Source: Alkalihalobacillus sp. TS-13 (GTDB lineage: Bacteria; Bacillota; Bacilli; Bacillales; Fictibacillaceae). From it: 64,000 bases of DNA. Below the pieces are notes generated by a model. That model was not told where the DNA came from, made no database searches, and saw only the letters and a list, made by a program, of their open reading frames with translations. Positions 46,429 through 54,523 of this stretch are shown in pieces (positions within the stretch are counted from its first letter, which is position 1; the number at the start of each line of letters is the position of its first letter). The translations under genes and the position numbers were made by a program. Where the stretch lies: NCBI RefSeq assembly GCF_019720915.1, contig NZ_JAHKSI010000001.1, positions 310,001-374,000 on the forward strand, written 5' to 3'.

Positions 46429-47154
46429 ATGAACGGTTCCTCCTATTATGATCAACATGATTTCTTTGAACAGTTTCAAAAAAGGCGAAACAGATCAGAA
46501 AGTCCAAATAATGCTATGGAAGGCCCAGCATTGATGTCCTTGATCAGAGAAATTGGCGGCATGCATATTTTTGATCTAGGCTGTGGTGATGGTCAGTTCG
46601 GGACTGAAATTCTCTCTTTAGGAGCTTCAGGCTATCATGGGGTGGATGGATCAGAGAAGATGATTGAACAGGCTGAACGGAATTTGAAGGATACAACAGC
46701 AACCATAGAACGGGCTGACCTGAATGAAATCAAGATAGAAGCGAACAGGTATGATCTGGTTGTTTCGCGTTTCGTCTTCCATTATATCGCTGATGTAGCA
46801 GACCTTTTCCTGAAAATCTATCGTGGATTGAAAGACGGTGGTAGGTTTGTGTTCAGTGTCCAACATCCTGTAATCACAGCTTCAATGAAAAGTGCGGTTG
46901 GAAAACAGCGTACAGACTGGATTGTGGATGATTATTTCAGTCAAGGAGAACGGATAGAACCATGGATTAACCAACCGGTGACGAAATATCATCGCACCAC
47001 AGAACAATATGTTTTCGAATTACTCCAAGCAGGGTTTTCGCTGGAAAATCTGAAAGAAGGAATCCCGGAGCGGCACCGGTTCAGCTCAATAGAAGAATAT
47101 GAACGGCGCAAACGGATACCGCTATGCCTGATCTTAGCGGCAGAAAAACGCTAG
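46429..47154 (+). CDS. class I SAM-dependent methyltransferase
   Basis: Protein of 241 residues with motif I IFDLGCGDGQFGTEI, motif II GVDGSEKMIEQA and motif IV YDLVVSRFVFHYI; a UbiE/BioC-like small-molecule methyltransferase. Tightly linked to the MazG-like gene, so the two may share a transcript; substrate unknown. Confidence 0.88.
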   Translation: MNGSSYYDQHDFFEQFQKRRNRSESPNNAMEGPALMSLIREIGGMHIFDLGCGDGQFGTEILSLGASGYHGVDGSEKMIEQAERNLKDTTATIERADLNEIKIEANRYDLVVSRFVFHYIADVADLFLKIYRGLKDGGRFVFSVQHPVITASMKSAVGKQRTDWIVDDYFSQGERIEPWINQPVTKYHRTTEQYVFELLQAGFSLENLKEGIPERHRFSSIEEYERRKRIPLCLILAAEKR

Positions 47155-47157
47155 AAG

Positions 47158-47275
47158 TGCCAGTCGCCGAATGAGGCACCTAGAGCCCCAAGCACGCTCA
47201 ATCGGTGCCTGGCACCGATCAGAAAGTTTTTTATACCAAGGGGGTTGAAACGGTGCCTGGCACTTGAAGATTTTT
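47158..47275. repeat. GGTGCCTGGCAC intergenic palindromic repeats
   Basis: Contains GTGCCAGTCGCCGAATGAGG, a perfect palindrome CGGTGCCTGGCACCG (47206-47220) and a further GGTGCCTGGCAC (47262). GGTGCCTGGCACC-type short palindromes are common between genes in Bacillaceae; no function is known to me. Confidence 0.65.
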
Positions 47276-47342
47276 GCAGGATTTTGAGTCTTATTGGAGA
47301 AAGCTATTGTAGGAAATTATCAGATAAAGGGGTGGAAGCTGT

Positions 47343-48206
47343 ATGAATCAAGTTGAAGAGACCCACAGGGTTGCACTTGTAGCAGATAAAATACTAGAAA
47401 ATAAACAGAAGATTGCTGAGGATATCGTCAGGCTACGATTAGAAACTGTCCAAACCGATAATGATTTCTTAATGAAGGATGCATTGAAAGAGAGAGCGTT
47501 GAGTTTGGTGGAATTGATTGGTACCAATTTAAAAAAAAGTGATCCTGTTGATTTCAATGAAGCGATCAGTTGGGGCAGCGAAAAAGGGAAAGAAGCTGTC
47601 GTAAAGGAGGTGCCGATTACCGAAGCACTGCAAAATACATATTATTACCGGAAAGCGATTTGGATGTACATCGCGGAGATTGCAGAACAAGAAAAACTAA
47701 GTAGAGAAACGATCATTAAAGTAGCGAATAGCTTAGACCCTGTTTTGGATCAGGCAGTATTTGGATACAGCAAAAGTTATGTAGAATACAACCTGGAAGT
47801 CGCAAACAAGTATCAAAATACATTGCTAGAACTCTCCGTTCCGATCGTCCCCTTGTTTAAAGGTGTAGCAGTCTTGCCGCTAATAGGTGATATTGATACA
47901 AATCGTGCAAAATCCATACAAGAAAAAGCGTTGGAACGCTGCCAGGAGTTGAAATTAGAGCGCCTGGTCATCGATTTATCTGGTGTTGCTGTTGTCGACA
48001 CGATGGTTGCCCATCATATTTTCCAATTGGTCACCACGCTTAAACTTCTTGGAGTCAAAACCTTGATTACTGGAATACGCTCAGCGGTTGCGATAACGGC
48101 TGTGAATTTGGGTATCGATCTCCATGAATTGAATATTTACACTTCTCTACAACAAGCACTGGATGCATTGGGGTATGGTTTGGTTCGCGAAGAAACCATC
48201 AAATAA
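47343..48206 (+). CDS. RsbR-family STAS protein (stressosome component)
   Basis: Protein of 287 residues: N-terminal helical globin-like sensory domain and C-terminal STAS domain from about residue 165 (PLFKGVAVLPLIGDIDTNRA). The phosphorylatable threonine region is DLSGVAVVDTMVAHH. RsbR paralogues form the stressosome that frees RsbT and activates sigma-B. No rsb partner is adjacent, so it is a dispersed paralogue. GGGGTGG precedes the ATG. Confidence 0.9.
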   Translation: MNQVEETHRVALVADKILENKQKIAEDIVRLRLETVQTDNDFLMKDALKERALSLVELIGTNLKKSDPVDFNEAISWGSEKGKEAVVKEVPITEALQNTYYYRKAIWMYIAEIAEQEKLSRETIIKVANSLDPVLDQAVFGYSKSYVEYNLEVANKYQNTLLELSVPIVPLFKGVAVLPLIGDIDTNRAKSIQEKALERCQELKLERLVIDLSGVAVVDTMVAHHIFQLVTTLKLLGVKTLITGIRSAVAITAVNLGIDLHELNIYTSLQQALDALGYGLVREETIK

Positions 48207-48224
48207 TCAGAAAGGTAGGATCGT

Positions 48225-48569
48225 ATCAATAAATACATCAACTGGAACATCATCCTTTTTTTACTTTTGTTACAATGGTTAGTCACACCCATTGGAATAC
48301 CCAACCCTGAGGACTTGTTGTTGGAACGGTTCATGCTCGGACTAATTCTATTTTTTGAACTGATAAACGAATGGAGAAAGATCATTCAGACGAAAAATGT
48401 GTTTGGGTTGTATGCGTTGTTTATAGGTTTTTTGCTTACAATCCTTATTGTGGATTTACTTATAAAAGGTTATGAATCATTTGCATCAGCGATATTTGGT
48501 GTTGGGATGGCGTCTTTGTATGATAGGTACAAAAAAGATTTTAAAGCAGAACATGAATACCAACAATAA
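48225..48569 (+). CDS. small membrane protein, probable ATC start
   Basis: About 114 residues with two helices and a PIGIPNPEDLLLERF segment. The frame has no ATG, GTG or TTG before 48258; the first usable TTGs (48258, 48267) fall inside the first helix. AAAGGTAGG (48211-48219) lies five bases before an ATC at 48225, after which NKYINWNIILFLLLLLQW makes a natural membrane start. Function unknown. Confidence 0.6.
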   Translation: MNKYINWNIILFLLLLQWLVTPIGIPNPEDLLLERFMLGLILFFELINEWRKIIQTKNVFGLYALFIGFLLTILIVDLLIKGYESFASAIFGVGMASLYDRYKKDFKAEHEYQQ

Positions 48570-48584
48570 GAGTAGGCTGTCATG

Positions 48585-48845
48585 TTATTGAATAAAATCG
48601 TCTGTGTAATCCTGCCCAAGGGTTACACGGCCGATGCCTTCTTCTGCTAATTTTCTCTGTAGCTGTTCTAGAATAAATAGCGTGACCATTTCATTCAATT
48701 CTTCATTGGACAGCTCTTCTAGTTGCTCTAAAATTTCTTCTCGTGATTTGGCTTCCATCAGTCCATAGACAATCGGATACATATCTTCTTCATCAGCTGA
48801 AAAATGATATTTGAAGGTATCATAAATTTCATCGACCAGTTTCAT
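48585..48845 (-). CDS. DUF6154-like small acidic protein
   Basis: Protein of 86 residues rich in Glu and Leu (MKLVDEIYDTFKYHFSADEE at the start), resembling the DUF6154 family of Bacillus; mostly helical. AGGTGATAATAG precedes the ATG. Function unknown. Confidence 0.75.
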   Translation of the reverse strand: MKLVDEIYDTFKYHFSADEEDMYPIVYGLMEAKSREEILEQLEELSNEELNEMVTLFILEQLQRKLAEEGIGRVTLGQDYTDDFIQ

Positions 48846-48966
48846 CTATTATCACCTCAAGGTTAATTTGCCCTTGACGACGCCCATCATTCACGTGTAA
48901 AATCTTGAAGTTTTTTCGCATATTTTTTAAAATAATAATCATAATAGAAGATGTGTTCAATATTAG

Positions 48967-49041
48967 TGGGCTATAGCCAAGTGGTAAGGCAACGGACTTT
49001 GACTCCGTCATGCGCTGGTTCGAATCCAGCTAGCCCAGCCA
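48967..49041 (+). tRNA. tRNA-Gln (anticodon TTG)
   Basis: Cloverleaf fits: acceptor TGGGCTA/TAGCCCA, anticodon arm ACGGA-CTTTGAC-TCCGT with anticodon TTG, T-arm GCTGGTTCGAATCCAGC and an encoded CCA end. Decodes CAA. It stands alone, with its own terminator downstream. Confidence 0.96.
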
Positions 49042-49048
49042 TACATAA

Positions 49049-49074
49049 TGACACCCTTGATGGGTGTTTTTTTC
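49049..49074 (+). terminator. terminator of tRNA-Gln
   Basis: ACACCC/GGGTGT stem with TTGAT loop and seven T. Confidence 0.85.
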
Positions 49075-49177
49075 TTGAGCGGATTGTTTGATACAGTATA
49101 AGAACGCCTGTTACGGTAACGTTAAATGATTTAAAAAAGTATATCTACTCACCTTATTAAAGAAAGAGGGATGGATG

Positions 49178-50284
49178 ATGGATCCACTATTTAATACAGG
49201 AAAATTAGGTAAAGTTGAATTGAAGAACCGTTATATGGTAGCACCGATGACCCGTGTGAGTGGGGAAGCCGACGGACGAGCGAATCATAGAATGGAAAAG
49301 TATTATGAACGTTATGCAAAAGGTGGTTTCAGTGCGATTATCACCGAAGGTATCTATCTTGATGAGTCCTACAGCCAGGGTTATCACAACCAACCTGGTA
49401 TCGCAAACGAAAAACAAATGGAAGCATGGCGATCTATTGTTGAAACAGTTCAACATCATGGGTCTAAACTAATCGCACAACTCATGCATGCTGGGAGTCA
49501 AGCACAAGGGAACCGATTTACAAATGAAACGGTCGCTCCGTCATCAATCACTCCGAAAGGGGAGCAGCTCCCTTTTTATGGTGGATCTGGTCCGTATAAA
49601 GAGCCGAAAGAACTCACGCTGGATGAGATTGAAAATGTAAAGAATTCCTTTGTAAAGGCGGCTATCCATGCCAAAGGTGCTGGATTTGATGGTGTCGAAA
49701 TCCATGGAGCAAATGGCTATTTACTCGATCAATTTTTGACTGACTATTTGAACCATAGACAGGACCAATACGGTGGTTCACTTGAAAAACGCCTTCAATT
49801 CATGCTTGAAATCATCGACGTCGTTCGTCAAGCAGTTGGAGATGACTTCATGGTAGGGATTCGAATCTCACAAGGGAAAGTGGCTGATCAGGAATATAAA
49901 TGGCCGAATGGTGAGAAAGATGCATTTACGATTTTTTCACAGCTTGGTGAAACCACCCTTGACTACATTCATGTTACAGATAGAGATGGTTCTGAACCAG
50001 GCTTTGGAGTGGGGACGAAAACGCTGGCTGAGGCTGCCAAAGAATTCAGCCGTCTCCCGGTCATAGCTAATGGCGGATTAGGGGAGCCAGAGAAAGCGCG
50101 GAAACTGATTGATCAAGAACAAGCGGATTTTATCAGCCTTGGTACTACCGCATTGGCTAATCCGGATGCACCGAACCGCATCAGTAAGCAAGTGCCTTTA
50201 AAAGAATTCAATGCAAAAGAAATACTCATGCCTAAAGCTGAAATCAAAGACAGTGAATTGAAGGAAGAAATTATTACTGGTTAG
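49178..50284 (+). CDS. Old Yellow Enzyme family NADH:flavin oxidoreductase
   Basis: FMN-dependent TIM-barrel ene-reductase of about 368 residues. GVEIHGANGYLLDQFL carries the active-site His-Asn pair and NRYMVAPMTR is the usual start. There is no C-terminal dienoyl-CoA reductase domain, so a simple OYE/YqjM-like reductase is likely. GAGGG precedes tandem ATG codons (49175, 49178). Ends at a terminator hairpin. Confidence 0.9.
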   Translation: MDPLFNTGKLGKVELKNRYMVAPMTRVSGEADGRANHRMEKYYERYAKGGFSAIITEGIYLDESYSQGYHNQPGIANEKQMEAWRSIVETVQHHGSKLIAQLMHAGSQAQGNRFTNETVAPSSITPKGEQLPFYGGSGPYKEPKELTLDEIENVKNSFVKAAIHAKGAGFDGVEIHGANGYLLDQFLTDYLNHRQDQYGGSLEKRLQFMLEIIDVVRQAVGDDFMVGIRISQGKVADQEYKWPNGEKDAFTIFSQLGETTLDYIHVTDRDGSEPGFGVGTKTLAEAAKEFSRLPVIANGGLGEPEKARKLIDQEQADFISLGTTALANPDAPNRISKQVPLKEFNAKEILMPKAEIKDSELKEEIITG

Positions 50285-50290
50285 AACTCT

Positions 50291-50340
50291 AGGAAAGGCT
50301 GCCATGTCACATAGGGATGTTTGTGGCGACTTTCCTTTTT
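50291..50340 (+). terminator. terminator of the OYE gene
   Basis: AGGAAAG...CTTTCCT stem with GCC/GGC inside, then T-run. Confidence 0.75.
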
Positions 50341-50428
50341 CATATTGACAAGTGTAAGCGTTTTCTAAAACGATTGACAAATAGGGTCGAAATCCGACAT
50401 AATGGTATTAAATGAATAATATGCGAAT

Positions 50429-50630
50429 GAAGGTCGCGGGAGAGTCGGACATTTAATACCGACACCGAAGGAGCAAGTTCCAGAAAACCATGGAACAAAT
50501 CTCTCAGGTAAACGAACTGCGATCGGACGCATCTCTGGAGAGCGCGAAAGCCACCAAAGGGGTAACCAATAATCTCTCAGGTAAAAAGGACAGAGCGGGT
50601 GAATTCACCTTCTTTGTCCTTTTTATTTTT
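50429..50630 (+). promoter_or_regulatory. tandem glycine riboswitch with terminator
   Basis: Both aptamers of the gcvT class are visible: GGTCGCGGGAGAGTC ... CACCGAAGGAGCAAGTTCC ... AAATCTCTCAGGTAAACGAA, then CATCTCTGGAGAGC ... CCACCAAAGGGGTAACC ... AATCTCTCAGGTAAAAAGGA. An AAAAGGACA/TGTCCTTTT hairpin with T-run (50583-50625) overlaps the end of the second aptamer and is the likely expression platform. The next genes encode serine dehydratase rather than the glycine cleavage system. Confidence 0.93.
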
Positions 50631-50669
50631 TGTGTAAAAAAGAGCTCTCTTTGATAAGGAGGTATTACA

Positions 50670-51167
50670 ATGGGCTACAATAGTTGTTTTGATATTATCG
50701 GGCCGATCATGGTTGGTCCATCGAGTTCACATACAGCAGGTGCGGTTTGGATCGGCAGAGCGGCTTATGAACTTTTAGGCGGTGTGCCGGATCATGCTGA
50801 AATAAAGTTATTCGATTCTTTTGCGGAAACTTATCAAGGACATGGTACAGATAAAGCTATCCTTGGTGGTTTGCTAGGCTTTGATACAGAAGATACTCGG
50901 ATCAAACATGCATACGATTTTGCCTCAGATGCCAATCTGAACTGTGAGTTTGTGTTAGAAGAAAATTGCAAGGAGTTCGATCACCCGAATGTTGCGATTC
51001 TGACCGTTCAACTGGGAACCCAGAAAATGGTCATCGGTGGCGCGTCGGTTGGCGGTGGACTTGCTAAAATTTTTAGGATCAACGATTACAAGAATTTAGA
51101 TATGTCTGTCAGTACGTTTGACGATTTGAAAAAGATTGTCCGACGTATTGCCGAAGAGGTTGCATGA
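50670..51167 (+). CDS. sdaAB: L-serine dehydratase beta subunit, no ACT domain
   Basis: Protein of 165 residues with the beta-domain motifs FDIIGPIMVGPSSSHTAGAV, DSFAETYQGHGTDKAI and GGASVGGG. It pairs with SdaAA to deaminate serine to pyruvate and ammonia. The B. subtilis subunit is about 220 residues and ends in an ACT domain; here the sequence turns after FRIN into a short unrelated tail. The next gene starts 16 bases downstream. Controlled by the glycine riboswitch in front. Confidence 0.9.
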   Translation: MGYNSCFDIIGPIMVGPSSSHTAGAVWIGRAAYELLGGVPDHAEIKLFDSFAETYQGHGTDKAILGGLLGFDTEDTRIKHAYDFASDANLNCEFVLEENCKEFDHPNVAILTVQLGTQKMVIGGASVGGGLAKIFRINDYKNLDMSVSTFDDLKKIVRRIAEEVA

Positions 51168-51183
51168 AAGGGAGGTGAGCAGA

Positions 51184-52158
51184 ATGGATATCCAATCAAC
51201 AGCTGATCTGCTCGACTTTTGCGAACGTGAAAATAAGACGATAGCTGAAGCGATGATTGAGCAGGAGCGTGTGAAGTCGGGAAAATCGAAGCAAGAGATT
51301 TTCAACATGATGAAAGAGCGATTGATGAAGATGCAGCATGCAGTGGAAGAAGGACTGGATGACGCATCAGAAGCTCCGAGCGGAATTTCCGGCGGCGATG
51401 CTGTGAAAATGAAAGCCTATATTGAAGCGGGGGACGTTTTATCTGGATCGATCATCAGTGATGCTATGGCTTGCTCGATGGCAACTTCAGAAAGCAATGC
51501 CCGCATGGGTGTGATCGTTGCTACCCCGACAGCTGGTGCAGCTGGGATTTTGCCAGGTGTGTTATTTTCCCTTCATAAAAATACCGAAATGGAGTTAGAT
51601 GATCTGGTCATGGGGTTGTTCACGGCGAGTATGCTCGGTTATATCATAGCTAACCGATCGTTCATTTCCGGTGCAGCAGGCGGTTGCCAGGCGGAGGTCG
51701 GCTCTGCAACTGCGATGGCAGCAGGTACGATCGTGGAATTAAAAGGTGGATCTCCAAAGCAAGCGGTTCATGCTACAGCGATGGCGATGAAATCGTTGCT
51801 TGGGCTCGTCTGTGATCCAGTTGCTGGTCTGGTTGAGGTACCATGTATCAAGCGGAATGTCATCGGAACTTCGATTGCATTTTCATCAGCAGATATGGCA
51901 CTTGCTGGGGTGGAAAGTAGAATTCCATGTGACGAAGTGATCGATACGATGTATGATATTGGTAAGAACATGCCGCGCCCTCTTAAAGAGACAGCATTAG
52001 GAGGGTTGGCGATCACGCCGACAGGTCAAAAAGTGAAAGAGCGGCTATTTTCAAAAACTGGTCTTGTAAATCGACTGGGAGGAGGAAAGCATGATGAACC
52101 TCACAATAACGGAAATGGCACTTCACGAACTGAAAAAGCTGAAGTTGGCAACAGATAA
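51184..52158 (+). CDS. sdaAA: L-serine dehydratase, iron-sulfur alpha subunit
   Basis: Protein of 324 residues with the conserved VATPTAGAAGILPG, GAAGGCQAEVGSA and LVCDPVAGLVEVPCIKRN segments holding the cysteines of the oxygen-sensitive [4Fe-4S] cluster. GGGAGGTGA precedes the ATG at 51184. The C-terminal ~22 residues (GGKHDEPHNNGNG onward) look unlike the family and run 68 bases into the next gene in another frame, which suggests loss of the ancestral stop. Confidence 0.93.
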   Translation: MDIQSTADLLDFCERENKTIAEAMIEQERVKSGKSKQEIFNMMKERLMKMQHAVEEGLDDASEAPSGISGGDAVKMKAYIEAGDVLSGSIISDAMACSMATSESNARMGVIVATPTAGAAGILPGVLFSLHKNTEMELDDLVMGLFTASMLGYIIANRSFISGAAGGCQAEVGSATAMAAGTIVELKGGSPKQAVHATAMAMKSLLGLVCDPVAGLVEVPCIKRNVIGTSIAFSSADMALAGVESRIPCDEVIDTMYDIGKNMPRPLKETALGGLAITPTGQKVKERLFSKTGLVNRLGGGKHDEPHNNGNGTSRTEKAEVGNR

Positions 52159-52399
52159 AATTCTCCGTATCGATGCTGAAATGCAAGGTGGGTGCGGAAC
52201 GATGATGAAATTCAAATTGATTGAAGATGATTCGCGAAAGAGTGATTCAGTCATCCAATCAGAAGGAATCGAGTTCTACGTCGATCATTTTACAAAACGA
52301 AATCTTGATGATGAATTGACATTGGATTACCATCCAGAGACAGGCTTCGTGTTCGAGTCTGAATGGGGTCCGATGGGACTTGAATGTCATCTTGCTTGA
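52091..52399 (+). CDS. HesB/IscA-like iron-sulfur biogenesis-type protein
   Basis: Protein of 102 residues beginning NLTITEMALHELKKL with RIDAEMQGGCGTMMKFKL and a late GLECHLA, the HesB-like domain in the YqkB/YneR style: the canonical three-cysteine pattern is reduced to two. GGAGGAGG precedes ATG ATG. The 68-base overlap with sdaAA implies coupled translation with an Fe-S enzyme; a role in supplying or repairing that cluster is a guess. Confidence 0.82.
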   Translation: MMNLTITEMALHELKKLKLATDKILRIDAEMQGGCGTMMKFKLIEDDSRKSDSVIQSEGIEFYVDHFTKRNLDDELTLDYHPETGFVFESEWGPMGLECHLA

Positions 52400-52430
52400 A
52401 AAACTGCCCGGTTTCGGGTGGTTTTTTTTG
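52398..52430 (+). terminator. intrinsic terminator
   Basis: CTGCCCG/CGGGTGG wobble-containing stem with GTTT loop and eight T. Confidence 0.7.
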
Positions 52431-52447
52431 TAGGTGAAAAACGTAAT

Positions 52448-52552
52448 TGCTCAAGGTTGCCTGGAAATTGCTCAAGATGTCATTGAATTTGCTCAAGGTT
52501 GCCTGGAAATTGCTCAAGATGTCATCGAAATTGCTCAAGCGTACATCAAAAT
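52448..52552. repeat. five tandem 21-nt units
   Basis: Units begin TTGCTCAAG at 52448, 52469, 52490, 52511 and 52532, in an alternating A-B-A-B-like pattern (period 42). Because 21 is a multiple of three, both strands read as heptad peptide repeats (LLKVAWK-type on plus, LSNFQAT-type on minus), but no ribosome site supports translation. Confidence 0.85.
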
Positions 52553-52612
52553 CGCAGTTTTTCAATTATGCACTTCATCTACACACAGTTTTCTTTTTTT
52601 ATGAGAAACAAA

Positions 52613-52641
52613 AAGTACTGACCCGGTTCAAGTCAGTACTT
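52613..52641 (-). terminator. terminator of the small DUF3918-like gene
   Basis: AAGTACTGAC/GTCAGTACTT stem; A-rich left flank is the U-run on the minus strand. Confidence 0.8.
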
Positions 52642-52649
52642 CGTTAAGG

Positions 52650-52829
52650 TTACTGCATTTGGTTCGTTGTTTGGTTAGACTGACCAGCAGCCATCCCACC
52701 CATATTTCCCATTCCTGGAATCATATTTTGCAATTGACCAGCTTGTTTTCCAGACATCATGTTGTAAGCAGCGGCACCAATACCTACAGATGCGATGATA
52801 GGCAGCCATTGAATGTTTCGTCTGTTCAT
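52650..52829 (-). CDS. small DUF3918-like protein
   Basis: Fifty-nine residues: RRNIQWLPIIASVGIGAAAY membrane segment, then a Met/Gln/Asn/Gly-rich tail (MIPGMGNMGGMAAGQ). Resembles the small DUF3918 proteins of Bacillus. AAAGGAGGT precedes the ATG at 52829. Function unknown; sporulation expression is common for such proteins but is not shown here. Confidence 0.7.
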   Translation of the reverse strand: MNRRNIQWLPIIASVGIGAAAYNMMSGKQAGQLQNMIPGMGNMGGMAAGQSNQTTNQMQ

Positions 52830-53009
52830 TTTGTAAATACCTCCTTTACTCAAGTGAACGTAAGACATTACTTATTGTGTTCTTCCGTGACCTCAAAATG
52901 TTAGTAGAACAATCCCATTTTTACATGTTAAAAGCATTAAGGCGAAAAATAGGATAAGGCAATCTGGGTACCATAAGGATAAATTACTGACAAGGGATGT
53001 AACCGAGTA

Positions 53010-53504
53010 ATGGTAAAACGCAGCTTATTTAATAATCAGTATTTTACTGATTGTATTTTTCCATTTATGTGTTCGAGTTTGCCACATCACACAAAGCGCT
53101 TGAGAAAAATTCAGGTGGTTCGTCTTCCAAGTCAGTCGTGTTTTTACTGGTTGATTCTTTGAGGAGAAACCTTTACAGCAATCAATTGAAAAAAGGCAAA
53201 GCGCTAGCAATTGATAATTTGATGAATTATGGTCAGCTGCGATCTGAAGTGCCCTTTTAACCGCCCATGTCTGTAACCATTGACAGTACACTTTTGACTG
53301 GAACCTATCCCAATGAGCATGTACGAGTTTGTCGGTTCCCATATCCCTACACACATCGGTTATGGAAGGATTGGATCATTGCATAAAGCCGATTCTGTAA
53401 TTACAACAAACGCTCCACAATTTGAATGTGTTATTATCGATGACCAAGTGAAGCTGATTAAAGGGAAAAAGGATACAAATGCCGAAGAAGATTTAATAAG
53501 GTAG
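53010..53504 (+). pseudogene. decayed alkaline phosphatase-superfamily (phosphodiesterase-like) lipoprotein gene
   Basis: From ATG 53010 the reading frame must be changed three times to join a membrane segment (YLIISILLIVFF), a lipobox-like FMCSSLPHH and KSVVFLLVDSLRRNL. Each change equals one extra base in a homopolymer. SVTIDSTLLTGTYPNEH, the family's conserved catalytic surroundings, follows after an in-frame TAA. The middle domain is missing and a C-terminal-like piece (HIGYGRIGSLHKADSVITT) ends at 53504. Similar Bacillus lipoproteins have about 480 residues, so most of the gene is lost. Confidence 0.6.
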
Positions 53505-53527
53505 TTAAAGAAATAGGAGAGGGAAGA

Positions 53528-53998
53528 ATGTTTAAATTCATACCGAATAATAAAAGCATGATCCAAACAGAGCTGGAGATCATGAACTCGAACTCGCAGT
53601 TTAATTTATGGTCAACTGATAAGTCTGTAATGGAGGATGCTGATGTTTTAAAAGAACATGAGGAAAGCGAGCAACTGGGGTCGATACGTTGGATCGTTCA
53701 ATATTGGGAAGATATGATCGGACTTATCGATTACTTACCCGAGAATCCTAAAGATGGCTTCCCCTGGATTGGTTTGTTCGTCTTACATAGTGATTTTCAA
53801 GGGAGAAGTTTAGCGAGTTCGGTTTATGCGCTTTTAGAAGAAAATTTGAAAAGCTATGGTCATACTGAAATCCGACTGGCTATTTTAGAAAAAAACAAAC
53901 CAGGTATACGCTTTTGGGAAAAACAAGGCTTTGAAAAATACAGTGACGGCGAGTTGGATGGCAGGAGGATTGAAAAGTGGCGGAAAGAACTGAAATAA
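53528..53998 (+). CDS. GNAT family acetyltransferase
   Basis: Protein of 156 residues with the acetyl-CoA loop FQGRSLASSVYALL and the C-terminal NKPGIRFWEKQGFEKY pattern. AGGAGAGGGAAG precedes the ATG. Overlaps the following deaminase gene by 22 bases, so they are probably co-translated. Substrate unknown. Confidence 0.87.
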   Translation: MFKFIPNNKSMIQTELEIMNSNSQFNLWSTDKSVMEDADVLKEHEESEQLGSIRWIVQYWEDMIGLIDYLPENPKDGFPWIGLFVLHSDFQGRSLASSVYALLEENLKSYGHTEIRLAILEKNKPGIRFWEKQGFEKYSDGELDGRRIEKWRKELK

Positions 53999-54504
53999 TG
54001 AATGAACTGGAACGTGATCGGTATTTTCTTCAGATAGCAATGGAAGAGGGAGCTAGAGCAGAAGAAGCGGATACTGTCCCTATCGGTGCTGTGTTAGTTG
54101 ATTCCAAAGGTGAAGTTTTTGCATGTGGACGAAATCATGTCCATTCAGAAATGGATGCCACTGCTCATGCAGAAATTGATGTGATTCGCAAAGCCAGGGA
54201 AGCAATGATTAAATCATCCGATGAGCGCCAATTCACGTTATATACGCCTGTCGAACCTTGTGTCATGTGTTCTGGCGCCATTTATTTGGCTAACATCAAA
54301 CGGGTGGTCTGGGCGCTAGATGATGATAATTTTGGAGGGTTTCGTGAATTGAAACAACATCCAAGATATGAAGCACGTTTAAAAAAGATCAGTACTACTT
54401 CCATGCCTTTTGAGGATATGGCGAACTTCCAACGTGACCGTATGATTCGTTGGGATTTAAGGAGAGGAAAGCAAAATCACTGGCCAGAAGTGGCCATGCA
54501 ATAA
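53977..54504 (+). CDS. nucleoside/guanine deaminase family (CDA-fold, zinc)
   Basis: Protein of 175 residues with both zinc motifs of the cytidine/tRNA-adenosine deaminase fold: HAEIDVI (catalytic Glu) and PCVMCSGAI. It looks like a TadA/GuaD-type deaminase, but the C-terminal part is not TadA-like, so a free base or nucleoside is the likelier substrate. GTG 53977 has AGGAGG eight bases ahead inside the previous gene; ATG 53998 is the alternative. Confidence 0.85.
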   Translation: MAERTEIMNELERDRYFLQIAMEEGARAEEADTVPIGAVLVDSKGEVFACGRNHVHSEMDATAHAEIDVIRKAREAMIKSSDERQFTLYTPVEPCVMCSGAIYLANIKRVVWALDDDNFGGFRELKQHPRYEARLKKISTTSMPFEDMANFQRDRMIRWDLRRGKQNHWPEVAMQ

Positions 54505-54523
54505 TTTCTTCGTTTTATATCAT

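Noticed and set aside
52447..52647. Heptad-repeat peptide on the plus strand over the 21-nt array (and a similar one on the minus strand)
   Set aside because: A 21-base repeat always reads as heptads; there is no ribosome site and the minus frame runs into the HesB-like gene.
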